Counted from the first letter of the stretch, positions 47,236 to 59,556 are shown. The stretch is DNA of 64,000 bases from Mesorhabditis belari (GCA_958450365.1 CAUEEP010000736.1:3530001-3594000), one strand, 5' to 3'. Notes: generated by a model not told the origin, from the sequence alone. Numbers and translations: made by a program.

Positions 47236-47640
47236 TGTGGAGTAGAAGGTTGATCCTTAAAGCCTAGCGATAAGTTTTTGATGATTTTAGACAAAGTGTG
47301 ACTAATAGTAAGCTATGATTTACAAATTGCAAATCAGAGAGCTGTGGAAATCAGCGAATATAGCAGGAAATTCATCAGTTGATTTGTTTCTGCATTTCTG
47401 ATATGCAAAGCATCAAATAATACTAAGATGGATGAAAAGGGGACTCAAAGGGAATTGAACCTTCGATCTTCTTGCTTCTAGACAAACGCTCAACCACTGA
47501 GTCACAGTCGCTTTGTTTGCTGAAGAGGCAGGGAAGAGAATTTTTAGCTGATTTTCTTTTATGTGGAGTCGAAGGTTGATCCTTAAAGCCTAGCGATAAG
47601 TTTTTGATGATTTTAGACAAAGTGTGACTAATAGTAAGCT
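47236..47640. repeat. direct repeats flanking a tRNA-like SINE copy
   Basis: GTGGAGTAGAAGGTTGATCC and following bases at 47237-47332 recur at 47563-47641. Between lies a minus-strand tRNA-like head at 47437-47515 (TGACTCAGTGGTTGAGCG, AAGGTTCAATTCCC) with a body (47335-47436) shared with 50885-50993, marked by CAGCGAATATAGCAGG. Confidence 0.8.
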
Positions 47641-47835
47641 ATATAAACTTTATCATTAAGCCAATAGCTATTCTTACTATTAGAATTATGCTTCTTATTA
47701 CATTATTAGACTTATTAGATTTATTAGACTTATTAGAACTACAGCTTAGGTTGGAAAGAAGAAAAGTATTTTGGTTATTGATAAGATTTTCTTGGGCTCT
47801 GTAAACTGGTCTAAACTTTCTAGATTGTATTAGCG

Positions 47836-48030
47836 AGTAAGGGGATAAGATACAGTGGGATAAGGGATAAGGATAAGGTATAGTAAAGGGATAAGGTATA
47901 GTAAAGGGATAAGGTACAGTGGGATAAGGGATAAGGATAAGGTATAGTAAAGGGATAAGGTACAGTGGTCCACAAAAGTATTGTCCCATTGCCATCCAAA
48001 ATTTTCTTTCGTACGAAAATCTTGCAAAAA
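47836..48030. repeat. GGGATAAGGTA minisatellite joined to a Tc1-type end
   Basis: Units such as AAGGGATAAGGTATAGTA repeat about six times up to 47960. Then TACAGTGGTCCACAAAAGTA and TTGTCCCATTGCC follow, resembling a Tc1-like terminus. The 200-codon minus frame across this is not considered a gene. Confidence 0.65.
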
Positions 48031-48340
48031 AAAAACGATATTCCCGAAAAGTATAGGGTTTTTTGCTTACCCATAATACTCTACTTTTCAAGATTATAAG
48101 ATTTATCCGTATAAATTGCATAAAAATCTGAAAGATATCAATAATATATCTGTATCTCTGAATGATATCAATTCTTAGATTATTGAAAAGAAAGTTCTCG
48201 GAAAAAGTTTCACTTGAATTTCTTAAAAACGAATCCACCAATTCGAGAACATTTTCTATTATTTACAAGTTGACTCCAAGAAATTACTCGTAAAAAAATG
48301 AGTTCCCTTAAAATTTTAGAGATCTTTGAAAAGGTATTAT

Positions 48341-49140
48341 TTTCCAGCTTAAATTCAGCTTACTTTTTTGCACCAGAAAAACGATTTCTTATGAGGCAAA
48401 GCTAACATGAACATAGCTAACATGAACAATACGCTCTATAATCTCTATTTTTAGCCTAAAATTTTTCACAGAGAAGCTGTATTTTAAAAAAAATCATTTT
48501 TTTGATGTCATCTTCTTGACACTTTGCTTAAATAGGTGATTCTGAACAGTTAAAGCATTAGATAAAATTTGCCTTTATCACAAATTAATTTTCCCTAATT
48601 TAAAGTAGTTGATTTTAGGTTTGTGAATGGGATCCATTGCCTACTCATTAACCCATTAAAAACTTGTCCCATTAAAAAAGAAAGGAGACGGGAGAAGAGA
48701 GCACGAACTCAGCTTTCTAATGGTATATAACATTACAAGGTACAGAGCATACTTTATTGAGAAAAATAGACACAAATCATAAGCAATACAAAACGCTCAT
48801 TTATTTCCGGACAACCTAATATTTTCCAGCTTAAATTCAGCTTACTTTTTTGCACCAGAAAAACGATTCCTTATGATGTAAAGCTAGCAGAAATGAGCAA
48901 TACTCTCAATTTTTTTTAAAATTTTTGCAGAGAAGCTTTCAAAAAATCATTTTTTCGTGTCATCTTCTTGACACTTGAGTGTTTACTAAAATAGGTGATT
49001 CTGAAAAGCTAAAGCATTAAATAAAGTTTGCCTTAATCACAAATTTTCTCTATTTTAAAGTACTTGATTTTAGGTTTGTAAATGGGATCCATTGCCTATT
49101 CATTAAGCCATTAAAAACTTGTCTAAAGGCTGGTCACTCA
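48341..49140. repeat. two direct copies of a 310-bp segment
   Basis: Segments 48341-48668 and 48826-49136 share long stretches (for example AGCTTAAATTCAGCTTACTT, GTCATCTTCTTGACACTT, TGGGATCCATTGCCTA). They read as non-coding. Confidence 0.85.
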
Positions 49141-50640
49141 AAAAGTAATCAAGTCACTTCAGCTGAAGAAATCTCTTATTTTTCTGTCAAAAACTTTTTG
49201 AAATATAGTCAAGTTTATCAAAAAATCTGGAAGGAATTGATGGCTTGGTTTTTGAGAAATCACTGTGCAAACGTTTTCTACGAACTTTCTTGCCAACCTA
49301 ATAGTTAATCCAAAGCTTTCTGAGCTGCCTGGTAGACATAGATACAGTTTCTCTTATTTTGAACAGTTCTTTTGAACGTTTGCAGTGTTTGACTCCTGCT
49401 AACAGCCTACCCAGTACCAAATAACGAATTCATAGCTTGGTTTTTAAGAAATTCCAGTCAAACTTTTCCTATGAACTTTCTTGCCAACCTAATACAATTA
49501 GTTCTGAAATTTCTGACAGCGACTCTACGCTAGAAGTTCTATACTTTGGTTATCTTGCCATTTTGATAAAAATTCTAGTGATACTGTGCTTTTTGTTCTG
49601 AATTGGTGACAAAATCTTACATTAAATCAAGATTATTTTGAAGAAAAGAATGCTAGAGTTTTAAGTAAACCTTCGAGTATTTTAGTGTCAATGTATTGCA
49701 GTTATCATATTTAGTTGTTTATCAGTTATGTTTTCTGTATTTAAATCATCATAATCTTGTTAGATTCATAGAAATGCCATTTTGATAAAAATTCTACTGT
49801 TACTGTGCTTGATCCTTAGTCTATTAAGTTTCCATAGTTTTTCATAAAGATAAAACTGGGATCAGTAATTTTGTACTCAATTTAAATGGTTCAATGGCTT
49901 GTTTGATTGTTTTTAAAGCCAAAGTCCAAAGTTAAATCGAGATACTTTTTATAAAAGTATGTTCTAGGAAATTTCTATAAATATTAAAGGATTTGTATCT
50001 AGATTTGTAAACGTAAAAATCCTTTCCGAGTAAAATTGAAAGTACGGCTTTGTAAGGCAAAAATGGCTCTCCACAAATCGGGAGCGGATTTAAGCGTTCA
50101 TCCAAAAAAAAAAGTGATAACAACAAATGGCGTGTTTCTTTTGTTTGTGTTAAAAAAATTTCCCTAAATACATGTGCTTTCTAAATCCGCTATAATTGGA
50201 TTATTGCCACAAGAAAAGAAAAAAAAACTAAAGATCCTGTAATTGAAACGAATACGCTGACGGCTTTTTGTGGTAAATTGTTTCGGATTAATTCTTGCGA
50301 TGAACTTCCTTTCCGTCAATTTCATAGGGTTTCTGCTTTTTGAGTCTTTTTTAGGGCTTTCTTTAGATCACAGAGTATCAGAGTCAAATTTGAAGATATA
50401 AAAATAAAATAAACAAACTTTAGTAAACAGTTAGATCAATTTTTTTAATTCATTGAACTTTTAACCTTGAAAGGGACCTTGAAAAAGGGAAAGGAACTGC
50501 TTGCTCGTCATTATCTTTCTTTAGATATTGTTTATCTTTCACAAAAGCAATCAATAATTTTATGTGCATTAGAATTTGACCCATAGAAGAGTCCATTTCT
50601 TTCTCTTCTTCATTTCCTTTTCGTTTTTCCTTTTAAAAAA
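49141..50640. other. gene-poor region
   Basis: AT-rich, with a small direct repeat (TGCCATTTTGATAAAAATTC at 49556 and 49774). No gene supported. Confidence 0.45.
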
Positions 50641-51240
50641 ATGGGAAAAGAAAGAGAGCCGGAAGGAATCGAACCCTCGATCTCCCTGCTTCTAGGCAAA
50701 CCCTCTACCACTGAGCCACAGCTGCTTTGTTTTCTGGCGAGAAAAATAGCGGAAGAGGGGAGAGAAAGAGAAGTTGTTTCCCCAATCCATTTCGCTTTTG
50801 TTTTTGGTTATTGTTTTATCTAGTTTGATTAGCGAATGGATCTTGCAATTGTTTCATTTCACTGCGATCTTAAAATTCGGAGATCGGAGAGCTGTGGAAA
50901 TCAGCGAATATAGCAGGAAATTCATCAGTTGATTTGTTTCTGCATTTCTGATATGCAAAGCATCAAATAATACTAAGATGGATGAAAAAGGAGACTCAAA
51001 GGGAATTGAACCCTCGATCTTCTTGTTTCTAGACAAACGCTCAACCACTGAGCCACAGTCGCTTTGTTTGCTGAAGAGGCAGAGGGAAGAGAAAGAGAAG
51101 TTGTCTCTCAATCTATCGAATTCTTGTTTTTTGTTATTGTTTTATCTAGTTTGATTAGCGATTCGATCTCACAATTGCTCTGTGGCAAGATTGAGATCAT
51201 TGTAGTAATCAGCGAATATAGCAGGACTCAATGTTTCTGT
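50641..51240 (-). repeat. tandem tRNA-derived SINE-like units, period about 340 bp
   Basis: Minus-strand tRNA-like heads lie at 50655-50727 and 50994-51067. The first is the best preserved in the window: TGGCTCAGTGGTAGAGG, a pairing GAGGG/CCTTC T-stem around TTCGATT, and six of seven possible acceptor pairs, but the anticodon arm does not fold. Both are followed by GAGAAAGAGAAGTTGT and GTTTTATCTAGTTTGATTAG, and a CAGCGAATATAGCAGG body recurs at about 50903 and 51211. Confidence 0.75.
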
Positions 51241-51770
51241 CATTTATTGGTATACAAATCAAATAAAAACAAAATGATAGTTATCATCGAAAAGGTTTTC
51301 ACTTGAAATCAACCACAATTGTTTAGTAATTCTGTAATAAAATTCTATATTCATTCATAATTCCTGAAAAGTTCGTCATCTCAAAAGCTCTAGATGCAAC
51401 ATTTTCCCAAAAAACTTTCAAATTACTTGCCACTTTCAATTTTCATTTCAATCAATCTTTCAAGGCAACCACTTTCAAGTTTCATTTCAATCAATCTTTT
51501 CAATATCTTTTATTTTCTTTTAACACAGTTAGTACTTTTTTCTTTTCTGTACATTCTTTGGCTCAAGATTTTTCAACCATTTCCGAGATGCGGATAAACG
51601 AACACTAACAGACTACATTCACGACTTAACTTTGATTTTTCTTGGTTTTACATCCTTGTTTTTAGATGTTGGCACATTTTTTTCAAGGAATTGATCATAA
51701 TCTTGAAAAGCTTTTACGCAATTTGAAACTTTTTTGGTAGAAAAGAAGTTCAAAGGTGTTTAAAAGCTTT
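51241..51770. other. no supported gene
   Basis: AT-rich, with a TTCATTTCAATCAATCTTTC duplication at 51443 and 51481. Confidence 0.4.
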
Positions 51771-52445
51771 AAAAGAGTCTGTAAAACAACAGAAACCGAT
51801 TAAAAGGCTCCCAAGGCTAAACTCAATGATTATCACTATGTTTTTACTTTAACTTGTGTTTATCATTATGTTTTTACTTTAACTTTTGTTTATCACTTTA
51901 TTTTCTCTTTCCAATTCATTATACTCTTTCATTTGAGCTCTAAAATTATGCTTAAAAGCTTCTAAATCCTCTTCCATTGCAATTCCAAAGTATTTAAGAC
52001 TTAAAAAGTTTCAACATACTTTAGTATTTTCAATAATATTTAATTTTGGTTTAATATAATGAGACGTTTAGACAGTAGTTTTAACTATTTTCCTACTGGA
52101 GTAAGTCTTGTCGCTTGCATCTTTTCCAGTATACTATAGTGAGCCAGAGTTCAGTCAAATCTTCTCTATATCTTCTGTCCTACTACAGAAAGAGCTTAAC
52201 GTTTGAAAGTTGCACTTAAACACATTTTATCTATCACCAGAATATCAATTTAGTTGACATACATGACAAAATCTAAAGCTAGAGAATCTGTAAAACAACA
52301 GAAACCTATTAAAAGGCTCCCAAGGCTAAACTCAATGCTTTAACTTGCGTTTATCACTATTTTTTTACTTTAACTTCTATTTATCACTTTATTTTCTCTT
52401 TCCAATTCATTATACTCTTTCATTTGAGCTCTAAAATTATCCCCT
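51771..52445. repeat. direct duplication of a 170-bp segment
   Basis: Block 51776-51948 (GGCTCCCAAGGCTAAACTCA, TTTATCACTTTATTTTCTCT, TCATTTGAGCTCTAAAATTA) recurs at 52288-52440. Confidence 0.85.
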
Positions 52446-52889
52446 AAACGAGTGAAAAGCGAGCTTCTCTGAAAGTGATGTGTTGATTATTATTCTCGAC
52501 TTTTAATGTTTGAATCGAACATTTTAGAAAATGAATTCATTTGGATAGCATCCAATTGATAATGAGAGAGTTTGTGCTATGATCTAGTTTTAAAAACCGA
52601 AGTTCGGAAGTAGCTGTGGGTTTATTTCTGTAGCTGTTGATTATTGGTTAGTATTTCACTCTGTAACTTTAGTATTTAACTTTAAAAATAAAATCAAATA
52701 AAATCTAGACTTAATTTTTCTTTAGCTTTGAAAAACGAAATGAAATGAACACTTTTAACTTTTAAATTTTAAATTTTAAACTTTAAATTTAAGCGAATTT
52801 TTCCTTTTCTTCAGTAATAATTGAAAATTAATGTAAAAACATTTTTCGGGAACAAGCGAGGTTGTAAGATCAAAGCCTTGTTACAGTCC

Positions 52890-53462
52890 TGAATAGAGTG
52901 TGTTCCTTTCGACTAACGCGATGAGATGATGAGATTTCTAGATGAGATTAAATAGCCGGCAGTTTTCAATTCACCAACCCAATAGATGAGATTAAAATGA
53001 TAATCAGGCTTTGCTCTAGAAGAAGAAATCATTTACAGCGTTATTCCAAACGGCTTCTCCTAAAAGCCAGATTAGAGAAGAGCTCGAGAAGGCTAGGTTC
53101 AGGACTAGAGTGTGTTCCTTTCGACTAACGCGTTTTCTAAAATGCACCGAAAACCACCGTAGTCAAACAGTCAATTTCCATTTGATCAGCTCAATTTTGG
53201 TATCATTTGATGAGGAATCACAAGGCTCAGCCAATGATATAAAAATTGTATTGATCTGATGAAAACTAACGGTTTGACTACGGTACTTTTCTCAAATAGA
53301 TGCATTTTCGAAAACGCGTCGAGAGGAACACACTCTAGTCCTGAAACTAGCCTCTTAACGAGCTCTTCTCTAATCTGGCTTTTAGGAGAAGCCGTTTGGA
53401 ATAACGCTGTAAATGATTTCTTCTTCTAGAGCAAAACCTGATTATCATTTTGTCATCTAGAA
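52890..53462. repeat. composite palindrome with a nested MITE
   Basis: Outer arms 52990-53105 and 53338-53455 are inverted copies (TTATTCCAAACGGCTTCTCC and complement). At the centre, 53106-53337 is itself a foldback MITE with TAGAGTGTGTTCCTTTCGAC ends beside TA. A partial copy of the same end lies at 52894-52921, and an isolated end of the TTGGGTTGGTG MITE lies at 52957-52984. Confidence 0.85.
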
Positions 53463-54854
53463 CCTGATTGTCATCTAGAAAAAGCAACTCTCTTTGTATT
53501 TTATACTCTTTTTGTTACTAGATAATAGACGAATATCATCTTTTTCAAATATCTCTAGCTATAATGACTATTTTCCCAATTCTCTTCTCAATTTTTCGAT
53601 GATGAGTCTTAAGCCAAATGGCTAAAGAAAGACAGAACAAAAAGAAAGACTTTCACTATTCCGAAATTTCGTAATTTCTATTCTTTTTCTATTTTATACG
53701 TACGTTAATCCTTTCTATTTTACAGAGCTCATTTTTTGACAATTTTTACGAAAATCCTACTTTTATAATGGCTTCTTTTTAACGCAATTTTACACGTGGT
53801 CATAATCCGTTCAAAATTTCACATTTTTTTTAAGATCTTAGAGTTACAGTTACAGAGTTAAATACATTTTAGAATTTAAATTTTCATTTCTTTTCATAAT
53901 CAACTGTTCTCAAAAGGACAGAGAATCGAGATCTTAACGAAATCTTTTTAAAATCTGTTTATCTCTAATCTCTAATCTCTAATCTAAAAAATTGCTTTAT
54001 TCAAATGCTATAAAATTTTTAATATAGATGTATTTTTAAAACGTGTGTTTGTTTTGTTCGTACCTAGGAGTAAACGGATATGGACTAGAATTTGAGTTAA
54101 GTTAAAGAGAGTGGATCCATTTTGATATCCATAGATGGTCGATCTCTAACACCCCGACAATCCAACACAATTCCTCCAACGTATTAAAGGGAAGTCTCGG
54201 AGTTGACATGATTTTGTTCTTTAAAATCATCATTTCTGAAAAGAGTTTCCAGGAAAACACGAATTTTCATAGGGATTGCCAGGTGAAAACTTTTATTTTA
54301 AGACTTTCTGGACTTTGCAATGAATCGAGTAGAAGATCAGAAATTAGAAATCATTAGAAAATTAACAATTCACAGAGATTGAGAGTACGGTAGAGGGGTA
54401 ATTAGTAACCGTTCAAATAGGACAAATGAATAATTTTTGATCATATTTTCTTATTTTCTTCATTCATTTATCATAATGAGCATAAAATGTGTCCTTCACA
54501 AACCATGCCTTTTCTAAAACGTGTCAACTTTCCCCGTAATCTTTCCATTGTTATCAAATCTACTTTTCTTTTCATCTTTTTGTATCTTTCGATATTCTTT
54601 TTGTACCCGAATGAAAGGAAATCAAGCGTGAATTTATTGGATAAAGGTTAGAAATTACGGTAGTTGGTCAAAAAGATGACACATTTTAGAAAAACTATGG
54701 AGGCTTATGAGATTTGTTGCAAAATAGAGTCTAATTTAAGGTAAAAACAGATTGCAAGGATATGGGCATAATGACGCCCAGCTCGTCGCTCACCCCTCCT
54801 TTCCTGTACAGGTTCCAAGGAAGCCCCTTATAACCCCTCCCCCCTCAGAGCCTT
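53463..54854. other. no supported gene; GC-rich tract at the end
   Basis: Mostly AT-rich. 54770-54850 is notably GC-rich and C-rich (CCCCTCCTTTCC, AACCCCTCCCCCCTCAG), unlike its flanks, and immediately precedes a candidate start codon. Confidence 0.4.
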
Positions 54855-54900
54855 ATGCCAGATCGCCAGCGATTACGGGGCCGCACCAAGAACACTTTAG
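54855..54900 (+). CDS. candidate first coding exon, gene unknown
   Basis: ATG at 54855 opens MPDRQRLRGRTKNTL, followed by a possible donor (TTTAG then GTGGCT) at 54901. The codon use and GC content differ from the AT-rich surroundings, and the preceding 80 bp is GC-rich like a promoter. Without splicing the frame runs to 55073. No downstream exon was found, so a long first intron leaving the window, or chance, are both possible. Confidence 0.3.
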
Positions 54901-55079
54901 GTGGCTTTTTCTTTTGCTTTGTTAAATGGTTCAAAAAGAAGAACTTTAACTGTAAATTTATGCCCAAGGGTTTTCGAGGTCGGGGAATCGATTGGAGATA
55001 TTCATTTTCACTCTATCAATCTTTTTCTAGCATTTTACAAGAGTTACATGCCATGAAGTCCTTTACAAACTAAACAAAA

Positions 55080-57285
55080 ACTTGACAACTTTTATGATTG
55101 CACGTCAATTCTAGGTTGATGCATAAGCTCTTTTTTTCGTACTCTGTAAAAGTAACAAATTCCCAATATCTATAGTTTGCTCTAAAAAAAGTGTTTTTTT
55201 GTTCAATTTGCACCTTTAAATGAATTTCGGTTCACTTTCAAGCAATTAGAGTGAAAACGCCTTTTCCTAAAAAACCTTTAAAACCCGGAAAATTGGCTGA
55301 ATGAATTTCTCTGAAATTTTGGCGAAATACCAAACTTTTTCTCCTTTTCTATTGACACGAAGATAGGTTTTCTTTAGCTAAGGTGTCTAAACCCATCATC
55401 GAGTTAGCCTTTTGACTACCCGACTTCATACCTCAAGAAAACCAGGCATTAATATTTTTAACCCGTTTTAATGTTTTGAGAAAAATAATTGGTTTTTCTA
55501 TGAATCACCGTGTTTATTGGTGCTTTGTTGGCTTGAAAAAGGCGAACGCATCAACCTAATATTTCGCACTTGTTTTGTCTCTTTTTTAAACGGTGCTTCT
55601 TTGTCGCAAAAAAAAAAGATTTCGGTCTCACTTCTACTTTTACCACTTTGTAGATTTCTTTGTTTCTTTATACTCTTTCATATATTTCGTTTGCCTTGCC
55701 ACGTCTTACGCGGTAATTTCTTAGTCTTTAGGTATCCTTTGGCTTTAAATAAACGTGTTTCGAACGTATTGTTTAGGAAAGAGTCGTATTTCTTGAGTCG
55801 TGCATAGTTTTCTGAATTTGTTTGAGCTATAAGCTTTGTCGTGAAGGAAAGTGGTTGAGGTTGAGCTGCTTAAAACCGCCACGATTGTCAATCAATCGTA
55901 GCTCTAGATATCAAATCCTAGCCAACCCCAACTTTATAACTTAACAACTTCAAAAACATATGAGATTTAAAAATCGCTTTAACATTAGTCACTAGTTTTT
56001 GCCCAGAAAATTCTCTACAATTTATTAATTAATCACCACCTTTTTTGATATTTTTGGTGTCATTATGCAATCTTCTTTAATTGCTAGGTAATTGAATAAC
56101 TGCTAAGTTATTCAATTAGAAAGGGGGAGAAAAGAAAAGAGATTTCGCAGAAATGGCGCAAAAGGGGGGAGGAAATAAAGAAATACAATACAATTCTCTA
56201 CAATTCATTAATTAATCACCATCTTTTTTGATATTTTTGCTGTCATTATGCTTTCTTCTGTAATTGCTAGGTAATTAGAATCTTTCACGTTTTCAAGTAG
56301 AAAATATTAACAAAATCCAGGTAAATCTATAGAAAAAGCAAAAAAAGAGATTTCTGCAGAAATGTGCGCAAAAAACAAGCATGGGGATTACGAATTGTGT
56401 ACTTCGTACAAAAAGTAATAAAAAGGCTTAGCGTTTTTATTCAAAAATTTTTCCTAGGAAAGATCGGAGTTCATTTTAATCTTTTACTTTTTAATACACA
56501 TGGGTTTAGTTTGTGTTTCTCTTTTTAAAATAAATTTTTTCTTCAGGATTTACACGAAAATAGATGTAGGCGATGGTCAAGAATGGGAAATTTCTAGAGT
56601 TCTTGAACATTGAAACCTAATAAGTTCTTCATTTCAAAGGATCAAATGAAATCGGATAAATTGGATTACCGTAATGTCTTTCTACGAAATTTAAAAGTAT
56701 TATTGCATAAAAATAACCAAAGGAACAGCCTACAAAACGTGAGAATTAAAAGAGTAAGGGGAAACAGATCAGACAATCAACCACATTTCTGTGTGGTTGA
56801 TTGGCTTACCGGAAAATCTCTTTGTTAATAAGTTCTACACTGTTTGGCTGTACTGGTAACAAGTACTGGTATTTCTCGTGTTTATTTAACTTTTGCAGAA
56901 AGTCCTTGATAACTTTGTATTAGATTTGAAGAGGAGATTCAGGGCCATCGAATGACTATAATAATTTGGATTTTCTTTGAATTGGATTAGCAAAAAGTTT
57001 GTCAAGTGGGGGATACGAACTCATACGGAGATCCAATCCGATTACAAATTCGAATTCCCCATTCGATTTTCTATCGATGGGCTAGGTCTCGTTTCGAAAT
57101 CCCACAGTACTCTTAACCTAGTACTCAGTTCCATTTAGGCTCAAGTTGACTAGAGCTGTTCAGCTTATTCAACCTTACTAATTAGCTTTGGCACAAAGTC
57201 TTAGCCACTATTTAGAATGTTTTGGCAAATCTTTGAGCTAATCTTTCTACTGATAAGCTAGACTAACCAATACTGAAAAAATTGT
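55080..57285. other. gene-poor region with small repeats
   Basis: ATTCTCTACAATTTATTAAT and following bases at 56010-56090 recur at 56192-56275. A hairpin with a 12-bp perfect stem (CAATCAACCACA) lies at 56776-56805. The 96-codon frame at 55517 starts on a non-ATG codon and is not supported. Confidence 0.45.
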
Positions 57286-57600
57286 CCCGAATCGGCCCTG
57301 AATGGGTACCAAATCGGAACCAAATGAGAACCGGATGGGAACTAAATGGGAACTAAATGGGAACCGAATGGGAGCCAAATGAGAAAAGAATGGAAACCAA
57401 ATGTGAACCGGATGGGAACCAAATGAGGATTGGATTTGAACCAAATGAGGACCGAATGTGAACCGAATGGGAGGCGCATGAGAAAAATGGGAACGAAATG
57501 AGAACCAAATGGGAACTAAATGAGAACCAAATGAGGACTGAATGTGAACCGAATCAAAGCTGGAACCGAATGGGAGAAAATGGGAACCGAATCGTATTCA
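57286..57600. repeat. 11-bp tandem repeat GAACCAAATGG
   Basis: About 26 diverged units such as GAACCAAATGA, GAACTAAATGG and GAACCGAATGG keep an 11-bp step with few indels. Unrelated in sequence to the array at 40917 but equal in period. Confidence 0.9.
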
Positions 57601-57891
57601 AGCATTCATTTTTGTCAAAAAATCTTTGCTCCGAACTCCAGTGAGTCAAAGAATTAAAGTTTTAGTCTGGCAAGATTTATTTAAAAATTTATTTAAATTT
57701 ATTTATTTATTTTATTTTTATTTAAAAAAATAGTCTGGAAAAGTCTCTTCATTTGTGTCTTCTCATTCTTTATTCCTATTTTGGCCGCTTCCAAATATTC
57801 GTCATAAAATCAACGAAACAATCAACGATGATGCCAGTCTTTTCATCTTTTTTGTAATTTTTATATTTTTAGATCTCTGCATAAATCTTAT

Positions 57892-57972
57892 GAATTCTAA
57901 AAACTCACCGGGGTGTGAATGTTTTCATTTATTTTATTCATTTCATTCACACCCTGGTGAACTATTAGAATT
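57892..57972 (+). ncRNA. pre-miRNA-like hairpin (candidate only)
   Basis: Left arm 57892-57921 and right arm 57943-57972 pair over about 28 bp with a few mismatches (CACCGGGGTGTGAATG against CATTCACACCCTGGTG), closing a loop of about 20 nt rich in T. The total of about 80 nt fits animal microRNA precursors. It could equally be a small MITE. No match to a known microRNA is claimed. Confidence 0.3.
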
Positions 57973-58259
57973 GATCTTTTCGAAATGATTTCATTAACTT
58001 TGAATGGAAATTCAGAAAGTTTGAAATTTGAATGGAAATTCGAATGGAAATTCAGACTTGAAACCCTTTTCTTTTCAAAATTCATAATCCATAACACAAA
58101 GAGCATTTCGAAAGTAAAGCAGAACAGAGAGCTTTATCAGTCATTTCCTTCAAAAACAGAACAGTCGGTGATTCAGTTTTTGTCAACGATAGGGAGCAGA
58201 ACTCGACCGGCACAGACTTTAGTTTTTTTTCCGATTTTCTAAGAACTCTAATTCTATTT

Positions 58260-58440
58260 AGATTTCTATTTAGAATTCTATTTAGAATTCTATTTAGAAT
58301 TCAATTTCTATCTAACTTGCTTGCTTGTATCTAACTTGCTTGTATCTAACTTGTATCTATCTATCGAACTTGCTTGTATCTAAATTGTATCTATCTATCT
58401 AACTTGTATCTATCTATCTAACTTGCTAATCAGTCCTATC
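58260..58440. repeat. CTATTTAGAATT and TATCTAACTTG short tandem repeats
   Basis: Two adjoining simple arrays of imperfect 10-16 bp words. Confidence 0.8.
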
Positions 58441-59129
58441 TAGGCTAGAATCTAATGCCAAATTTTGCTAAATCTAAATCATTTGTGCACAATGTTAGAC
58501 ACGTTTCACTACTTAAAGTGGTTGTGTTCTCTTCACAGGTTTTCAATTTCAATTTCAATTTTCAATTTCAATTCAGCCTTTAAACAATTTCCCCTCTAGA
58601 TTACATAAAACTTTAAAAAAAGACAATTTTCAAAGATTGTTCATTTCCCATTGAATTTCCATAGCTAGCCAATTAACTCTCTCTCTCTCTCTCATCAAAT
58701 CCAGGTGTTCTTACTTTTTCCCTTTTTTTCCAAGAGAATTTTCATCAATGATCTCAAAAACTTTGAGTTTTTCTTTTGAATTGAATTGAGTTTTGAGGAA
58801 ATGAATGCTCGACCCAAAACTCCATTAATTTACATTGAGATGATGTGAGATTTTTCTTTTCTCAAAAGAGTTCACAAACCATTCCGAAATTGAGTTAAAC
58901 GGCATCTTTCAGTTGGGTAAAAGAGTTCATTTTCTGAATTGAAAAGAGTTGTTTACTTGGTTTTTACTGTCTTTGATCACTAAACTAGTTACAAATAAGC
59001 TTTAAGTTGAATCAAGTTTACATTATGATTGAGGAACCAGTTTTCTATGTAAATTTTTAGTCTTTTACAAAATGAACACTAAACTCTAGCGGATTCGAAT
59101 GAAAAATTCAATTTCTTTCAAACAAATCA

Positions 59130-59556
59130 GACCATATACGATTGTTTTATCGGGGGGTGGGACAAATGCGACCTTTTTTTGCGCACCTGGACATTTGCAC
59201 ACCTTTTTTTTGCTGGAAAAGGCCTTAGGAAAGGTCGTAGAGCTTCAAAAATGTTATTATAGAAGGGAATCGTATACGTAGATTCAGAATTTTGACAAAT
59301 CTCGCTGACACGTCAAATTTGGGCTAAAAGGCAAAAACTACGCAACTTAACGCTTTTCCGCAGTTTTTGCCTTTTAGCCCAAATTTGACGTGTCAGCGAG
59401 GTCTGATTTGTCGAAATTCGGAATCTACGCATACGATTCCCTTATACGGAAATATTTTCGAAGCCTAAGGCCTTTCCCAGCAAAAAAAAGGTGCGCAAAT
59501 GTCCAGGTGCGCAAAAAAAAGGTCGCATTTGTCCCGCCCCCGTTTTATCTACCAAC
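59130..59556. repeat. 430-bp palindrome
   Basis: Arms of about 190 bp pair closely around a short loop near 59345: AAAAACTACGCAAC side with GCAGTTTTTGCCTTTTAGCC, TTTGACGTGTCAGCGAG and complement, and outer GGACAAATGCGACC with GGTCGCATTTGTCC. No coding content. A foldback transposon is the likeliest origin. Confidence 0.9.

Noticed and set aside
47639..48241. 200-codon minus-strand frame
   Set aside because: It crosses a GGGATAAGG minisatellite and a Tc1-type end, with repeats such as IPYPFTIPYP; low complexity without splice context.
50655..50727. A functional tRNA gene on the minus strand
   Set aside because: Acceptor and T stems nearly pair, but the anticodon arm does not fold and the sequence is part of a repeated SINE-like unit.
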